A stretch of 64,000 bases of DNA from assembly GCA_016841665.1 (NCBI GenBank), contig JAENYT010000007.1, positions 1 through 64,000 on the forward strand, given 5' to 3'. The DNA comes from Methanobacteriota archaeon. Lineage in GTDB: Archaea > Halobacteriota > Methanomicrobia > Methanomicrobiales > Methanomicrobiaceae. Position 1 is the stretch's first letter, and each line of letters starts with the position of its first letter. This document shows, piece by piece, positions 16,258 through 24,303 of this stretch. Both the position numbers and the translations under genes were made by a program. The notes beneath the pieces were generated by a model. That model was not told where the DNA came from and did not search any database. It was given only the letters and a program-made list of their open reading frames with translations.

Positions 16258-17061
16258 ATGAAAGAAGTTCCTGTCAAAATCGAGGTCGAAGGAAGCTGGG
16301 TGGTATCGAAGATCGGTATCGGTGATGACAGGATCCACATCTTTGAACCGGTGAACAAGGACATTTTGCTCAAATCCATTGTCGATCTCGAAGAAAGGAA
16401 AAATACCCTGCGGATCGAGACAAAAGGAACACCTCCTCCCGTCTATAAAGTTGCTTCAGTTCCCAAGGTCCTCGCTGCCCTGAAACGGATCATCATCATG
16501 TCCTGCACCGCCTACCGGCTGATGGCGTATTTCATGTCGCCCGCGGTCAGGGGCGGAGTGCTGGTGAAAGATGCAGCATGGGAGAAGGGAGCGATCGCCG
16601 TGCTGAAAACGGGGATCTGGTTTGTGAGCCAGCAGAAGCAGATATGCATCCCCCTCGAGGACGTCTCCGATATTGAACTTACGAAAAGGGAGGTGAATGC
16701 CAAAAAAACCGATGTGGTCAAGATCGATCATGTCGAGGGCGGCGGAGTGAGTACATCATACGTGCTCTGTCCGCTCACCACCCTTCAGGTCCTCTACAAT
16801 TTCCTCAAGGATTCAACGAAAGAGATGGATATGGAGGGAAACGAGCTCGATCCCGTCGCTGCCCAGGTGTCAATGCTGGTGTACAGCGGCATGGATTCAA
16901 GTGCAATCGAGAAAATGCTCGCCATATCCAACGACGAACTCGAAACGGTGTTTGAAGCCCTGCTCAATCTCGGCATCGTGGAGGTCGTCCGTACCAGGCG
17001 CGAGGTGCAGCTCACCACAAAAGGCGTCCGTTTCGTGACAGATGCCGCGAAGAATCCTTAG
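16258..17061 (+). CDS. cheF: Archaeal taxis adaptor CheF (DUF439)
   Basis: CheF proteins are found only in archaea that have both an archaellum and a chemotaxis system. In Halobacterium they bind CheY, CheC/CheD and the archaellar FlaC/E protein, carrying the switching signal to the motor. This 267-residue protein has the expected N-terminal beta-rich region (EVEGSWVVSKIGIGDDRIHI), the central IPLEDVSDIELTKRE segment, and a C-terminal winged-helix-like part (GMDSSAIEKMLAISNDELE). Its place between the arl and che genes agrees with that role. It is probably the last gene of the arl transcript because cheY has its own TATA box. Confidence 0.92.
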   Translation: MKEVPVKIEVEGSWVVSKIGIGDDRIHIFEPVNKDILLKSIVDLEERKNTLRIETKGTPPPVYKVASVPKVLAALKRIIIMSCTAYRLMAYFMSPAVRGGVLVKDAAWEKGAIAVLKTGIWFVSQQKQICIPLEDVSDIELTKREVNAKKTDVVKIDHVEGGGVSTSYVLCPLTTLQVLYNFLKDSTKEMDMEGNELDPVAAQVSMLVYSGMDSSAIEKMLAISNDELETVFEALLNLGIVEVVRTRREVQLTTKGVRFVTDAAKNP

Positions 17062-17086
17062 AATTAACACAAATACTTTTCGTACG

Positions 17087-17095
17087 ATATTTATA
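17087..17095 (+). promoter_or_regulatory. TATA box of the cheY operon
   Basis: ATATTTATA lies 32-40 bases upstream of cheY ATG 17127. A seven-base inverted repeat, TTAACAC (17064-17070) and GTGTTAA (17120-17126), brackets the element and could be an operator. Confidence 0.55.
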
Positions 17096-17126
17096 CTATT
17101 TCATCAGAAATTACATCTGGTGTTAA

Positions 17127-17489
17127 ATGGGAAGAATACTGATTGTCGATGACACAATGTTCATGCGAACACTCGTCAAAAATATTCTTTTTTCAGGGGG
17201 CCACGACATCGTCGGTGAAGCCGAGGACGGCGCACAGGCGGTTGAAATGTATAACAAACTCAAGCCTGATCTCGTCACCATGGATGTGGTGATGCCCAAG
17301 ATGAACGGCATCGAAGCCCTCAAATCGATACGGGCTGCAGATCCCAAAGCACGGGTGATCATGTGTACTGCGGTGGGGCAGGAACAGATGGTCAAACTGG
17401 CAATCAAGAATGGTGCCAAGGGGTACATCGTAAAACCATTCCAGGCACCAAAAGTGATCGAAGAAGTCAACAACGTACTCAATCCCTGA
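17127..17489 (+). CDS. cheY: Chemotaxis response regulator CheY
   Basis: Single-domain receiver of 120 residues. The acidic pocket (DD at residues 8-9), the phosphoacceptor D53 in TMDVVMPKMNG, the Thr at ~81 and K103 in YIVKPF are all present. Phosphorylated by CheA, archaeal CheY signals through CheF to the archaellum. It heads the operon cheY-cheB-cheA-cheC-cheD and is followed by cheB after one base. Confidence 0.97.
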   Translation: MGRILIVDDTMFMRTLVKNILFSGGHDIVGEAEDGAQAVEMYNKLKPDLVTMDVVMPKMNGIEALKSIRAADPKARVIMCTAVGQEQMVKLAIKNGAKGYIVKPFQAPKVIEEVNNVLNP

Positions 17490-17490
17490 T

Positions 17491-18516
17491 ATGATTCGCG
17501 TGCTTGTGGTCGATGATTCGGTGTTCATGCGCACGATTCTCGCAGAAATGCTCGCGAAAGATCCGGATATCGAAGTAGTGGGCACGGCATCCGACGGACG
17601 CGAGGCACTCCGAAAGGCGGAGCAGCTCGCCCCCGACGTGATGACCCTCGATATCCAGATGCCGAAAATGGACGGGCTGGCGACACTTGAGGCGCTCTCC
17701 TCGAAACGCGACGCGCCAAAAGTGCTCATGCTCAGTTCACTCGCCGCAAACGAAGCCGAGATCACGAAAAAAGCGCTTTCCCTTGGTGCGGACGATTTCA
17801 TGCTCAAACCGAGAAACCTCAGCATTTTGAGGACTATTGAACCCGAGCTGACGGCAAAGATCAAGCAGCTTCTTTCCATTCCTCTCGCGGAAAAGCCACG
17901 GCCTCTTTCAGGTGAGCCCGCCGGGTGCGTGGTGCTGATCGGGTCTTCCGCGGGCGGCCCGCCGATGCTTGACATGCTCGTGTCCTCGCTGAAACCGAAC
18001 CTGCAGGCATCGGTTGTCATCACCCAGCACATGCCCGAGGGATTTACCGGTGCGCTTGCCCAGCGGCTGAACCGGGTGTCCGCCCTGCCGGTCCACGAGA
18101 CGGAAAACGGTGAAATCCTGAAAAACGGCAATATCCTCGTTTCAAAAGGGGGGTATCATACGGTCATATCAGGAACGCTCTCGTCCGGCGGGAAGCATGC
18201 GGGACGGGTGATCCACTCCCGTTCTCCTCCCGTGCATGCAATCCGCCCGGCGGTGGACAGAACCTTCACCTCGGCTGCAAAGACCTTCGGGAACAGGACG
18301 ATCTCGGTATTATTGAGCGGTATGGGCAGCGATGGCGGAGAAGGAATGCGTGCGGTAAGGGATGCAGGCGGCACCACGATGGTCGTCAGGGAGGAGGACT
18401 GCCTCGTATACGGCATGGCGCGATCGGCCCTTGAGCGCGACAGCGTGGGATTAGTGGTGCCCTTCAAAGACCTGCCTGAACAGATTATGAAGGCCGTGGG
18501 CAGAATCGGGGGATGA
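17491..18516 (+). CDS. cheB: Chemotaxis protein-glutamate methylesterase CheB
   Basis: Removes methyl groups from, and deamidates, chemoreceptors during adaptation. The 341-residue protein has an N-terminal receiver domain with DD at 8-9 and phosphoacceptor D54 (TLDIQMPKMDG). The C-terminal esterase domain carries the catalytic triad motifs GSSAGGPPM (Ser), TQHMPEGFTGALAQRLN (His) and LLSGMGSDGGEGM (Asp). Its usual partner, the methyltransferase CheR, is not in the window. It lies between cheY and cheA with gaps of one and four bases. Confidence 0.97.
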   Translation: MIRVLVVDDSVFMRTILAEMLAKDPDIEVVGTASDGREALRKAEQLAPDVMTLDIQMPKMDGLATLEALSSKRDAPKVLMLSSLAANEAEITKKALSLGADDFMLKPRNLSILRTIEPELTAKIKQLLSIPLAEKPRPLSGEPAGCVVLIGSSAGGPPMLDMLVSSLKPNLQASVVITQHMPEGFTGALAQRLNRVSALPVHETENGEILKNGNILVSKGGYHTVISGTLSSGGKHAGRVIHSRSPPVHAIRPAVDRTFTSAAKTFGNRTISVLLSGMGSDGGEGMRAVRDAGGTTMVVREEDCLVYGMARSALERDSVGLVVPFKDLPEQIMKAVGRIGG

Positions 18517-18520
18517 TAAG

Positions 18521-20383
18521 ATGGATGACAGTACCTATAGAACCCTGTTTGTAGCCGAATCACGAGAAAATCACGAAAATCTCGTGAAAAACCTGTTGAT
18601 TTTGGAAGAATGCAGCGACGAGAACGCAATCGATGAAATATTCCGTTCAGCTCACACGCTGAAAGGGATGTCGGCATCGATGGGATTTGGTGAAATGGAA
18701 CATCTCTGCCATTCGATGGAGGATGTGTTCCAGCTTCTGCGCACCGGGCAGCTCGCCCCCACTCCTCGCCTAATCGATGTTCTCCTCGCCTGCACCGATC
18801 GGATTGAAGAGCTGCTCGACGACATCGAAACGGGTGGCGACAGTTCGAGCATTTCTTCGGAAAGTCTTGTACGGGACCTGCATGATGTTGCGGAAGCGGA
18901 GACAGGGGACAGCGATCAGGCGGAAGAACCCTGCCAGGAATATGTGGTGACCGTGACCCTCGATGCAGACTGCTCCATGCAGGATGTGCGGGCCATGCTC
19001 ATTCTCCAGAATCTGGAGGAATTGGGGGCTATCCGGTCTGTGGTACCCGACGTTGAAGCAATCGAGGAGGGCAATTTCGCGGGGACATTCACCGTCACTG
19101 TAGAGACCGATGCCGGCAGGGAGGCGGTGTGCAGCGCGGTGTCGCATTCCGAGGTGGTGTCAATTGATTTCGAGGAGGCGGACGAGATCGAATCAGCGCC
19201 CGCAACGGACCACTCACCCGAGAATGTACCATCCCGTGCCGATAAATCCCGAGAAGTGAAGAACCTTCGCGTGGATATCCATCGGCTCGACCAGATGATG
19301 AACCTCGTCGAGGACCTGGTAATCAACGGGGGCCGGTTGAAGCAGGTGGCGAAAAAGTACCAGATCAAGGAGATGGATGAAGCGCTCGCCATGGTCAGCC
19401 GGTCAGTGTCTGATCTCCAGAACCTCACGATGCATATCAGGATGATCCCGCTCAACCAGATCTTCAACCGCTTTCCTCGCGTGGTGCGTGATGTCGCCCA
19501 CCACGACGGCAAAGAGGTGAATTTCACCATGGAGGGCGGCGAGACCGAGCTCGACCGGAGCGTGATGGACGGGCTGAGCGATCCCCTCCTGCACCTCATC
19601 CGCAATGCCGTCAACCACGGCATTGAAACACCCACAGAGCGGACCGAAGCCGGAAAACCGGCGAAGGGGAACGTGCTCCTCTCTGCCTGGAGGGAACAGG
19701 GCAATGTGATCATCGAGCTCTCCGACGATGGTGCGGGCATCGACAGGGAGAGGGTGCTCGGAAAGGCGATCGAAAAAGGCCTTGTATCCCCCGAGAATGC
19801 GGACCTTCTCAAAGACGACGAGATTGTCAATTTCCTCTTCGCACCCGGGTTCAGCACGGCGGAGGAGATCACTGATATCAGCGGCCGCGGCGTTGGTCTC
19901 GATGTGGTCAAGAGCACGATCGAATCGTTGAACGGCTCGATCGTCGTCGACACCGATGCAGGGAAAGGCACAAGGTTCCGGCTCATCCTGCCGCCCACGA
20001 TGGCCATCGTCGAGGTCATGATGGTGCGGATCAATGGAAAGCGCTGTGCCATCCCCATCAACACCGTGGTCGAGGTCGCCAGTGCGGATCCCGGGAACGT
20101 GCACAGGATAGGGGACAGCGAGGCAATTCTCCTTCGCGACGAGGTCCTCCAGATCTATACCCTCGGGGACATGTTCGGGAGATCGAATGTCCTCGATATC
20201 GTCGTGGTTGTCCAGTACCAGGGAAGAAAATGTTGCATTCCCGTCGACGGGGTGGAAGGGCAGCAGGAGGTCGTCGTCAAGCCGGTCAGCCATGTGATCG
20301 GCACCTGTCGCGGAGTGGGCGGAGTAACCATTCCCGGCGACGGAGATGTGGTCCCGATCCTCGATGTGAATACCATGATCTAG
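18521..20383 (+). CDS. cheA: Chemotaxis histidine kinase CheA
   Basis: Sensor kinase of 620 residues with the standard P1-P5 plan. P1 carries the phosphorylated H45 in FRSAHTLKGMSASMGF. A P2-like domain spans ~135-225 (YVVTVTLDADCSMQDVRAML). The P3 dimerisation helices follow (VDIHRLDQMMNLVEDLVING). The P4 ATPase has the N box (LIRNAVNHGIETP), DDGAGIDRERV and GRGVGLDVVK. The P5 CheW-like domain closes the protein. All catalytic motifs appear intact. No cheW or receptor gene is seen here, so those parts are encoded elsewhere. Confidence 0.97.
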   Translation: MDDSTYRTLFVAESRENHENLVKNLLILEECSDENAIDEIFRSAHTLKGMSASMGFGEMEHLCHSMEDVFQLLRTGQLAPTPRLIDVLLACTDRIEELLDDIETGGDSSSISSESLVRDLHDVAEAETGDSDQAEEPCQEYVVTVTLDADCSMQDVRAMLILQNLEELGAIRSVVPDVEAIEEGNFAGTFTVTVETDAGREAVCSAVSHSEVVSIDFEEADEIESAPATDHSPENVPSRADKSREVKNLRVDIHRLDQMMNLVEDLVINGGRLKQVAKKYQIKEMDEALAMVSRSVSDLQNLTMHIRMIPLNQIFNRFPRVVRDVAHHDGKEVNFTMEGGETELDRSVMDGLSDPLLHLIRNAVNHGIETPTERTEAGKPAKGNVLLSAWREQGNVIIELSDDGAGIDRERVLGKAIEKGLVSPENADLLKDDEIVNFLFAPGFSTAEEITDISGRGVGLDVVKSTIESLNGSIVVDTDAGKGTRFRLILPPTMAIVEVMMVRINGKRCAIPINTVVEVASADPGNVHRIGDSEAILLRDEVLQIYTLGDMFGRSNVLDIVVVVQYQGRKCCIPVDGVEGQQEVVVKPVSHVIGTCRGVGGVTIPGDGDVVPILDVNTMI

Positions 20384-20395
20384 GGGAGAAAACGT

Positions 20396-21004
20396 ATGGA
20401 ATTATCTGCACAACAAATGGATGAACTTAAAGAACTGGGGAATATAGGGGCATCTCATGCCGCAAATTCGCTGTCCCAGATGTTGATGAGTCCGATCGAT
20501 ATGACAGTTCCCGAAGTGGTGCTCATCGATATTGCCGATATTGCAGACTATATCAGGGACGAAATCGCCGCCATCGTGATATTCGAGATTCAGGGCGAAC
20601 TGTCCCCCGGTGGCTACGTTGGCCTGTACATGCCGAGGGATTCTGCGATCCGGCTCACGAACACCATGCTCGGGTCGACCGATATGGACCGCGAATTCAA
20701 TGAGATGGACGAAAGTGCGCTCCTTGAAGTGGGCAATATCATGATATCGCAGTTTCTCGATGCGACCGCAACCCTGCTGGATATCGTGATGATCCCCTCT
20801 CCGCCCGACATTGCCATTGACATGGCCCATGCGGTGTTTGAAACCATCATCTCCCAGGTCGCCAGCGACATCAACAGCATCATCCTGTTCAAGACCGATC
20901 TCAGGAGCACCGAGCACGAAATCCAGGGCGCGATCATGCTGATGCCCGATTACACCACACTGAACGAGATCCTCACGCTGCTTGAACGAATGATACAAGG
21001 GTGA
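20396..21004 (+). CDS. cheC: CheY-P phosphatase CheC
   Basis: Dephosphorylates CheY-P and binds CheD. The 202-residue protein shows both copies of the CheC active-site pattern: ELGNIGASHAANSL near the N-terminus and EVGNIMISQFLDA in the middle, each with the conserved acidic residue and Asn. A GGGGAGA sequence precedes ATG 20396. Its stop overlaps the GTG start of cheD (GTGA, 21001-21004), which fits the known CheC-CheD complex. Confidence 0.95.
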   Translation: MELSAQQMDELKELGNIGASHAANSLSQMLMSPIDMTVPEVVLIDIADIADYIRDEIAAIVIFEIQGELSPGGYVGLYMPRDSAIRLTNTMLGSTDMDREFNEMDESALLEVGNIMISQFLDATATLLDIVMIPSPPDIAIDMAHAVFETIISQVASDINSIILFKTDLRSTEHEIQGAIMLMPDYTTLNEILTLLERMIQG

Positions 21005-21528
21005 CGCATCTGAACGTAAATAGCAGCAATCCACCACCAGCAGCACCTTCGCATCCCCCACAGCAGAGTGTCAACGTAGGAATCGGCGCCTATCATGTGG
21101 GAACCTTCCCGATGACCGCCATCGGTCTTGGTTCATGCATCGCCCTCATGCTCCACGACCCGAAACGTTCTATCGGTGCATGCGCGCATATCATGCTCCC
21201 CGAAAGCGGCGGAAAATGCGACCGGCCAGGGAAGTACGCGGATACGGCAGTCCCTCTGCTCGTCGAGGAGTTGATTGCGCTTGGGGGAGTGAAACGCTCT
21301 TTTGTCGCAAAAATCGTCGGAGGAGCGAGCATGTTTTCCAATTTCCAGGGTAAACTCAATATCGGCGAGCGCAATATCGAGGCGGTGCGGGCACACCTCC
21401 AAACGCACGGCATCCCGATCACGGCTGAAGATATCGGGGGAACGGTGGGAAGAACACTCCAGTATAACCCGCTGAATGGCGGAACCATTTCTGTGAAACG
21501 AGCGGATGGGTCGTGCAGCGAGCTCTAG
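21001..21528 (+). CDS. cheD: Chemoreceptor glutamine deamidase CheD
   Basis: Deamidates receptor glutamines and stimulates CheC. The 175-residue protein has the catalytic Cys in TAIGLGSCIALMLHD, the catalytic His in CAHIMLPES, and the NFQGKLNIGERN segment of the CheD fold. It starts with GTG overlapping cheC. The first ~25 residues are Pro/Ser/Asn-rich and look like a non-conserved extension. The next gene begins inside its last codons. Confidence 0.95.
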   Translation: MTHLNVNSSNPPPAAPSHPPQQSVNVGIGAYHVGTFPMTAIGLGSCIALMLHDPKRSIGACAHIMLPESGGKCDRPGKYADTAVPLLVEELIALGGVKRSFVAKIVGGASMFSNFQGKLNIGERNIEAVRAHLQTHGIPITAEDIGGTVGRTLQYNPLNGGTISVKRADGSCSEL

Positions 21529-22703
21529 TCTGTCTACTTGGTGTTGTGCTTTTCCTGGTGGTGCCCGTATCCTCTTCCATCGTACTCTTCTCCCCCGGTT
21601 CTGATTCGCTCTCCTCTCTCGGCGTCAGGGACATCACCGACGGACCGGGGAATGCGGTGCTCCTTGCGACCGATAACGGGAGGTCGGTCTTCAACGGCAC
21701 ATGGCAGATCGTGCATGTCGACAGGAGTACGTACCGCAACGGCCCGTTGGGGGATTTTGTGACCGCCCTCGAATACGACCATTTCAGGCACCTCTGGATT
21801 GGATATTCAAACGGTCTCCAGATCCTTGAGGGATCCGCCTATACCACCATCAACGACCAGCAGCTGCTGAAAAATCTGGCAATCAACGACCTCCAGAGCA
21901 GGGGAAACGAGATGTGGGTTGCCACGGGCCATGCAGGGCTGCACCGGTATCGCGAGGGGACATGGACATGGTTTCAGCCGCACGGGGACAGCGGGCTTGG
22001 AAGCTATGAAATTCGCAGCATGGCGGTCGATTACGTGACCGGAGCCCTCTATTGCGCTGCAGATGACGGAGCCCTCTGGATCATGTCCGGGGATCAGGGG
22101 AACGATACGTTTGCGCGTGTTGAGGAGGCAGACATCTCTGGTGGTCTGGAATCGATCGTGAGCTGCCCGTTCGGCGGGATCGCGGGGTTCAATACCATGG
22201 AGATATACCACATCCATTCCGACGGCCAGGTGCAACAGATGGCGAATGCCTCAGATCTCGCCGGGTGTACGCCGCAGATCAATGACATCGCCTTCACGGA
22301 CGAAGGAACACTGGTGATCGGCACAAACTGCGGGCTCTTCTTCATGCAAAATGGCACGGCAACGCGCCGCCTTGCGCAGGAAGACGGCATCGGAAACCAG
22401 GTGATCAAACGCGTATATGTGGATAAAGCCGGCAGAATATGGTTTTTCAGCCAGGTGTATGCAGGGATCTACCTGCCGGAAGATGGCGACGACCCCATCA
22501 TCATCGCGCCACCTCCCGATACGCCCGTCCCCCTCCCTGAGGGAACCTGCTGCACTGCTACGCCTTCCATGGACGAAGCACCCCGCGATGTCCCGACCCA
22601 AGCGCGTGGTGGTGAGCTTCCCCCCTCCTCGCCGGCAACCATTCTCGATACGATTCGGTCGTTTATCGATGCAGTCCTCGGCATGTTCAGCGGCGCGGCA
22701 TAA
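21513..22703 (+). CDS. Secreted beta-propeller protein overlapping cheD
   Basis: A 396-residue protein with an N-terminal signal peptide (VCLLGVVLFLVVPVSSS, ~6-22) and a series of propeller-blade repeats like those in two-component sensor propellers: VTALEYDHFRHLWIGYSNGL, INDLQSRGNEMWVATGHAGL, IRSMAVDYVTGALYCAADDG, INDIAFTDEGTLVIGTNCGL, IKRVYVDKAGRIWFF. A Pro-rich tail and a hydrophobic C-terminus (~380-395) suggest surface attachment. GTG 21513 lies 16 bases inside cheD, so the two are translationally coupled. It has no kinase domain. A role as extracellular ligand binder for taxis is inferred only from the coupling. Confidence 0.8.
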   Translation: MQRALVCLLGVVLFLVVPVSSSIVLFSPGSDSLSSLGVRDITDGPGNAVLLATDNGRSVFNGTWQIVHVDRSTYRNGPLGDFVTALEYDHFRHLWIGYSNGLQILEGSAYTTINDQQLLKNLAINDLQSRGNEMWVATGHAGLHRYREGTWTWFQPHGDSGLGSYEIRSMAVDYVTGALYCAADDGALWIMSGDQGNDTFARVEEADISGGLESIVSCPFGGIAGFNTMEIYHIHSDGQVQQMANASDLAGCTPQINDIAFTDEGTLVIGTNCGLFFMQNGTATRRLAQEDGIGNQVIKRVYVDKAGRIWFFSQVYAGIYLPEDGDDPIIIAPPPDTPVPLPEGTCCTATPSMDEAPRDVPTQARGGELPPSSPATILDTIRSFIDAVLGMFSGAA

Positions 22704-22815
22704 CGCAATCGTGCAGGGTATCCGTTGCATGACGGCGCACCAGTTGCAACAACCACAGAACTCAGGCTTGGGGAGAACGGGAGAGGGGATAGGATGGGGT
22801 AGTGAGGCGGCCGGT

Positions 22816-24009
22816 TCACTCTTTTTCACGGATCAATTCCATTGCGTAGGCATCGATGGAATCGAAAAAGGCTTTTTTTGCTTTTCGTGCGTGCTCTTCG
22901 TCTCCCGAGAGGATTTCCCTGGCGAGGTATTCTAGCGGGACAAGATAGTAGACGAATGATTTAAAACGCCCCTTCATTTCCTTTAATTGCGCCATGGACT
23001 CCATTTTTTCATTTTTCATCACGAAAAAGCCGAAATCAAGGAGATGAATGAGGTGAAGCGGCATATCCTTTTCAAGTGCCAGATCCCGGTAGGTGGTATA
23101 TGAAGACGTGCTCCCGGAGAGCAGCGAGAGCTTGATCCCGTAATACACCGGCTCGACCATATCGGGATACTGCTGCCGCATCTGCTTTACCACCCCGGCT
23201 GCACCGACCCCGTCCCGGTCCTCGAGCTTGAGGGAAAAATGCTCTCGCAGGAAAACCATGTCATTGAAAAACCTCTCCGTCGCAAAATTGAGCAATTTTC
23301 TGCGCATATCCTCATTGCGGTCTTTTTTTGCTTTTTCCAGCCCGACCATGGCAAACCAGCGCTCGTTAGGAAGCCATTCCAGGGAGCGTGCGATCATCAG
23401 CCAGAACGCTTCCTTCATCAGCGGGCTGTCCCTGATATCCAGCTGCCGGAGGCGGAAGATGGGCGGCTTCACCCGGGCGAGATCGAGCAGCTGTTCACGG
23501 GCATAGAGTTCCATCTCGCTCGGGGGGCGTTTGCCCCCCGCTGCAGTGACCGTCGGTTCCTGCCGGGAAAGCTGGTAGTAGCAGTAGGCGATATAAAACC
23601 CGATGCGAGCGTCGTATTTCCAGTAATTGCTCAAATAGCTGATGGAATCACGGTATTTTCCGACGGTCATCAGTTTCAGGCCGGCAAGAATATTGAGGCT
23701 TGCTTTCCCGCCTTTTTTCCGTTTCCAGCGGTTTGCATTGTCATTGAGGCGCTCGATGAATTCGATGTCCGATGCCTTCGGGCTGGCCTCCAGTACGCGG
23801 TAGGCAATATCATCGATATAGTCATCATAGGCTGCATCATCAAGATCAGGAAACGAGTGATCCAGCGCGGAGATGACGTGGCCGAAGAACACAGGTAGAT
23901 TGGAATCGATTTTGGCGATATTCTTCTCGATGTACACCGAAAAGTCTTTTTTCATGACATCGAGTTTTTCGTACCTGATGGCGTCCTTTAATTTTTCACC
24001 CCTGACCAT
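22816..24009 (-). CDS. Helical protein of unknown function
   Basis: A 397-residue soluble protein, almost wholly alpha-helical in composition, with alternating amphipathic helices that suggest a TPR- or HEAT-like solenoid (for example LKLMTVGKYRDSISYLSNYW and YDARIGFYIAYCYYQLS). It has many charged residues, no membrane segment, no metal-binding cluster and no nucleotide-binding motif. It runs convergent to the che operon. I do not recognise the family. The start ATG 24009 gives MVRGEKLKDAIRYEKLDVMKK, and the ~290 bp upstream hold no other gene. Confidence 0.7.
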   Translation of the reverse strand: MVRGEKLKDAIRYEKLDVMKKDFSVYIEKNIAKIDSNLPVFFGHVISALDHSFPDLDDAAYDDYIDDIAYRVLEASPKASDIEFIERLNDNANRWKRKKGGKASLNILAGLKLMTVGKYRDSISYLSNYWKYDARIGFYIAYCYYQLSRQEPTVTAAGGKRPPSEMELYAREQLLDLARVKPPIFRLRQLDIRDSPLMKEAFWLMIARSLEWLPNERWFAMVGLEKAKKDRNEDMRRKLLNFATERFFNDMVFLREHFSLKLEDRDGVGAAGVVKQMRQQYPDMVEPVYYGIKLSLLSGSTSSYTTYRDLALEKDMPLHLIHLLDFGFFVMKNEKMESMAQLKEMKGRFKSFVYYLVPLEYLAREILSGDEEHARKAKKAFFDSIDAYAMELIREKE

Positions 24010-24303
24010 AGCTCACCACGATTTCGCACACTTGATGCTGGTCGACCTCTCGGTACCGGGACGCGTGGCCCGGCATGCTGCCCCTGACCCTGTTGCATGC
24101 ACCCGATGCAGGACACCGGAAAAACCCGGGGCATATGCGATGATTTCCAAAACCCAGCATATTCTTTTGTCATGCGAAAATAATTAACTATTTTTATTCT
24201 GCATGCGTGTTCACGCGGCAAACCCGCGCCGGATGGTGCATAGACGAGAAGAGAAAGGCAGAATATGCTGTGGTGTGCGGGGTGTCCGATATCCCGCCGT
24301 GCA
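24010..24303. other. 294-bp spacer without a recognisable gene
   Basis: The stretch is a promoter region for the minus-strand helical protein (right to left) and the 3' flank of the ABCE1 gene. A/T tracts near 24175-24200 could hold promoter elements. No tRNA-like fold or convincing reading frame was seen. Confidence 0.4.

Noticed and set aside
18916-20064. 382-codon minus-strand open frame
   Set aside because: It lies inside cheA on the opposite strand; Ser/Arg-rich product typical of a shadow frame.
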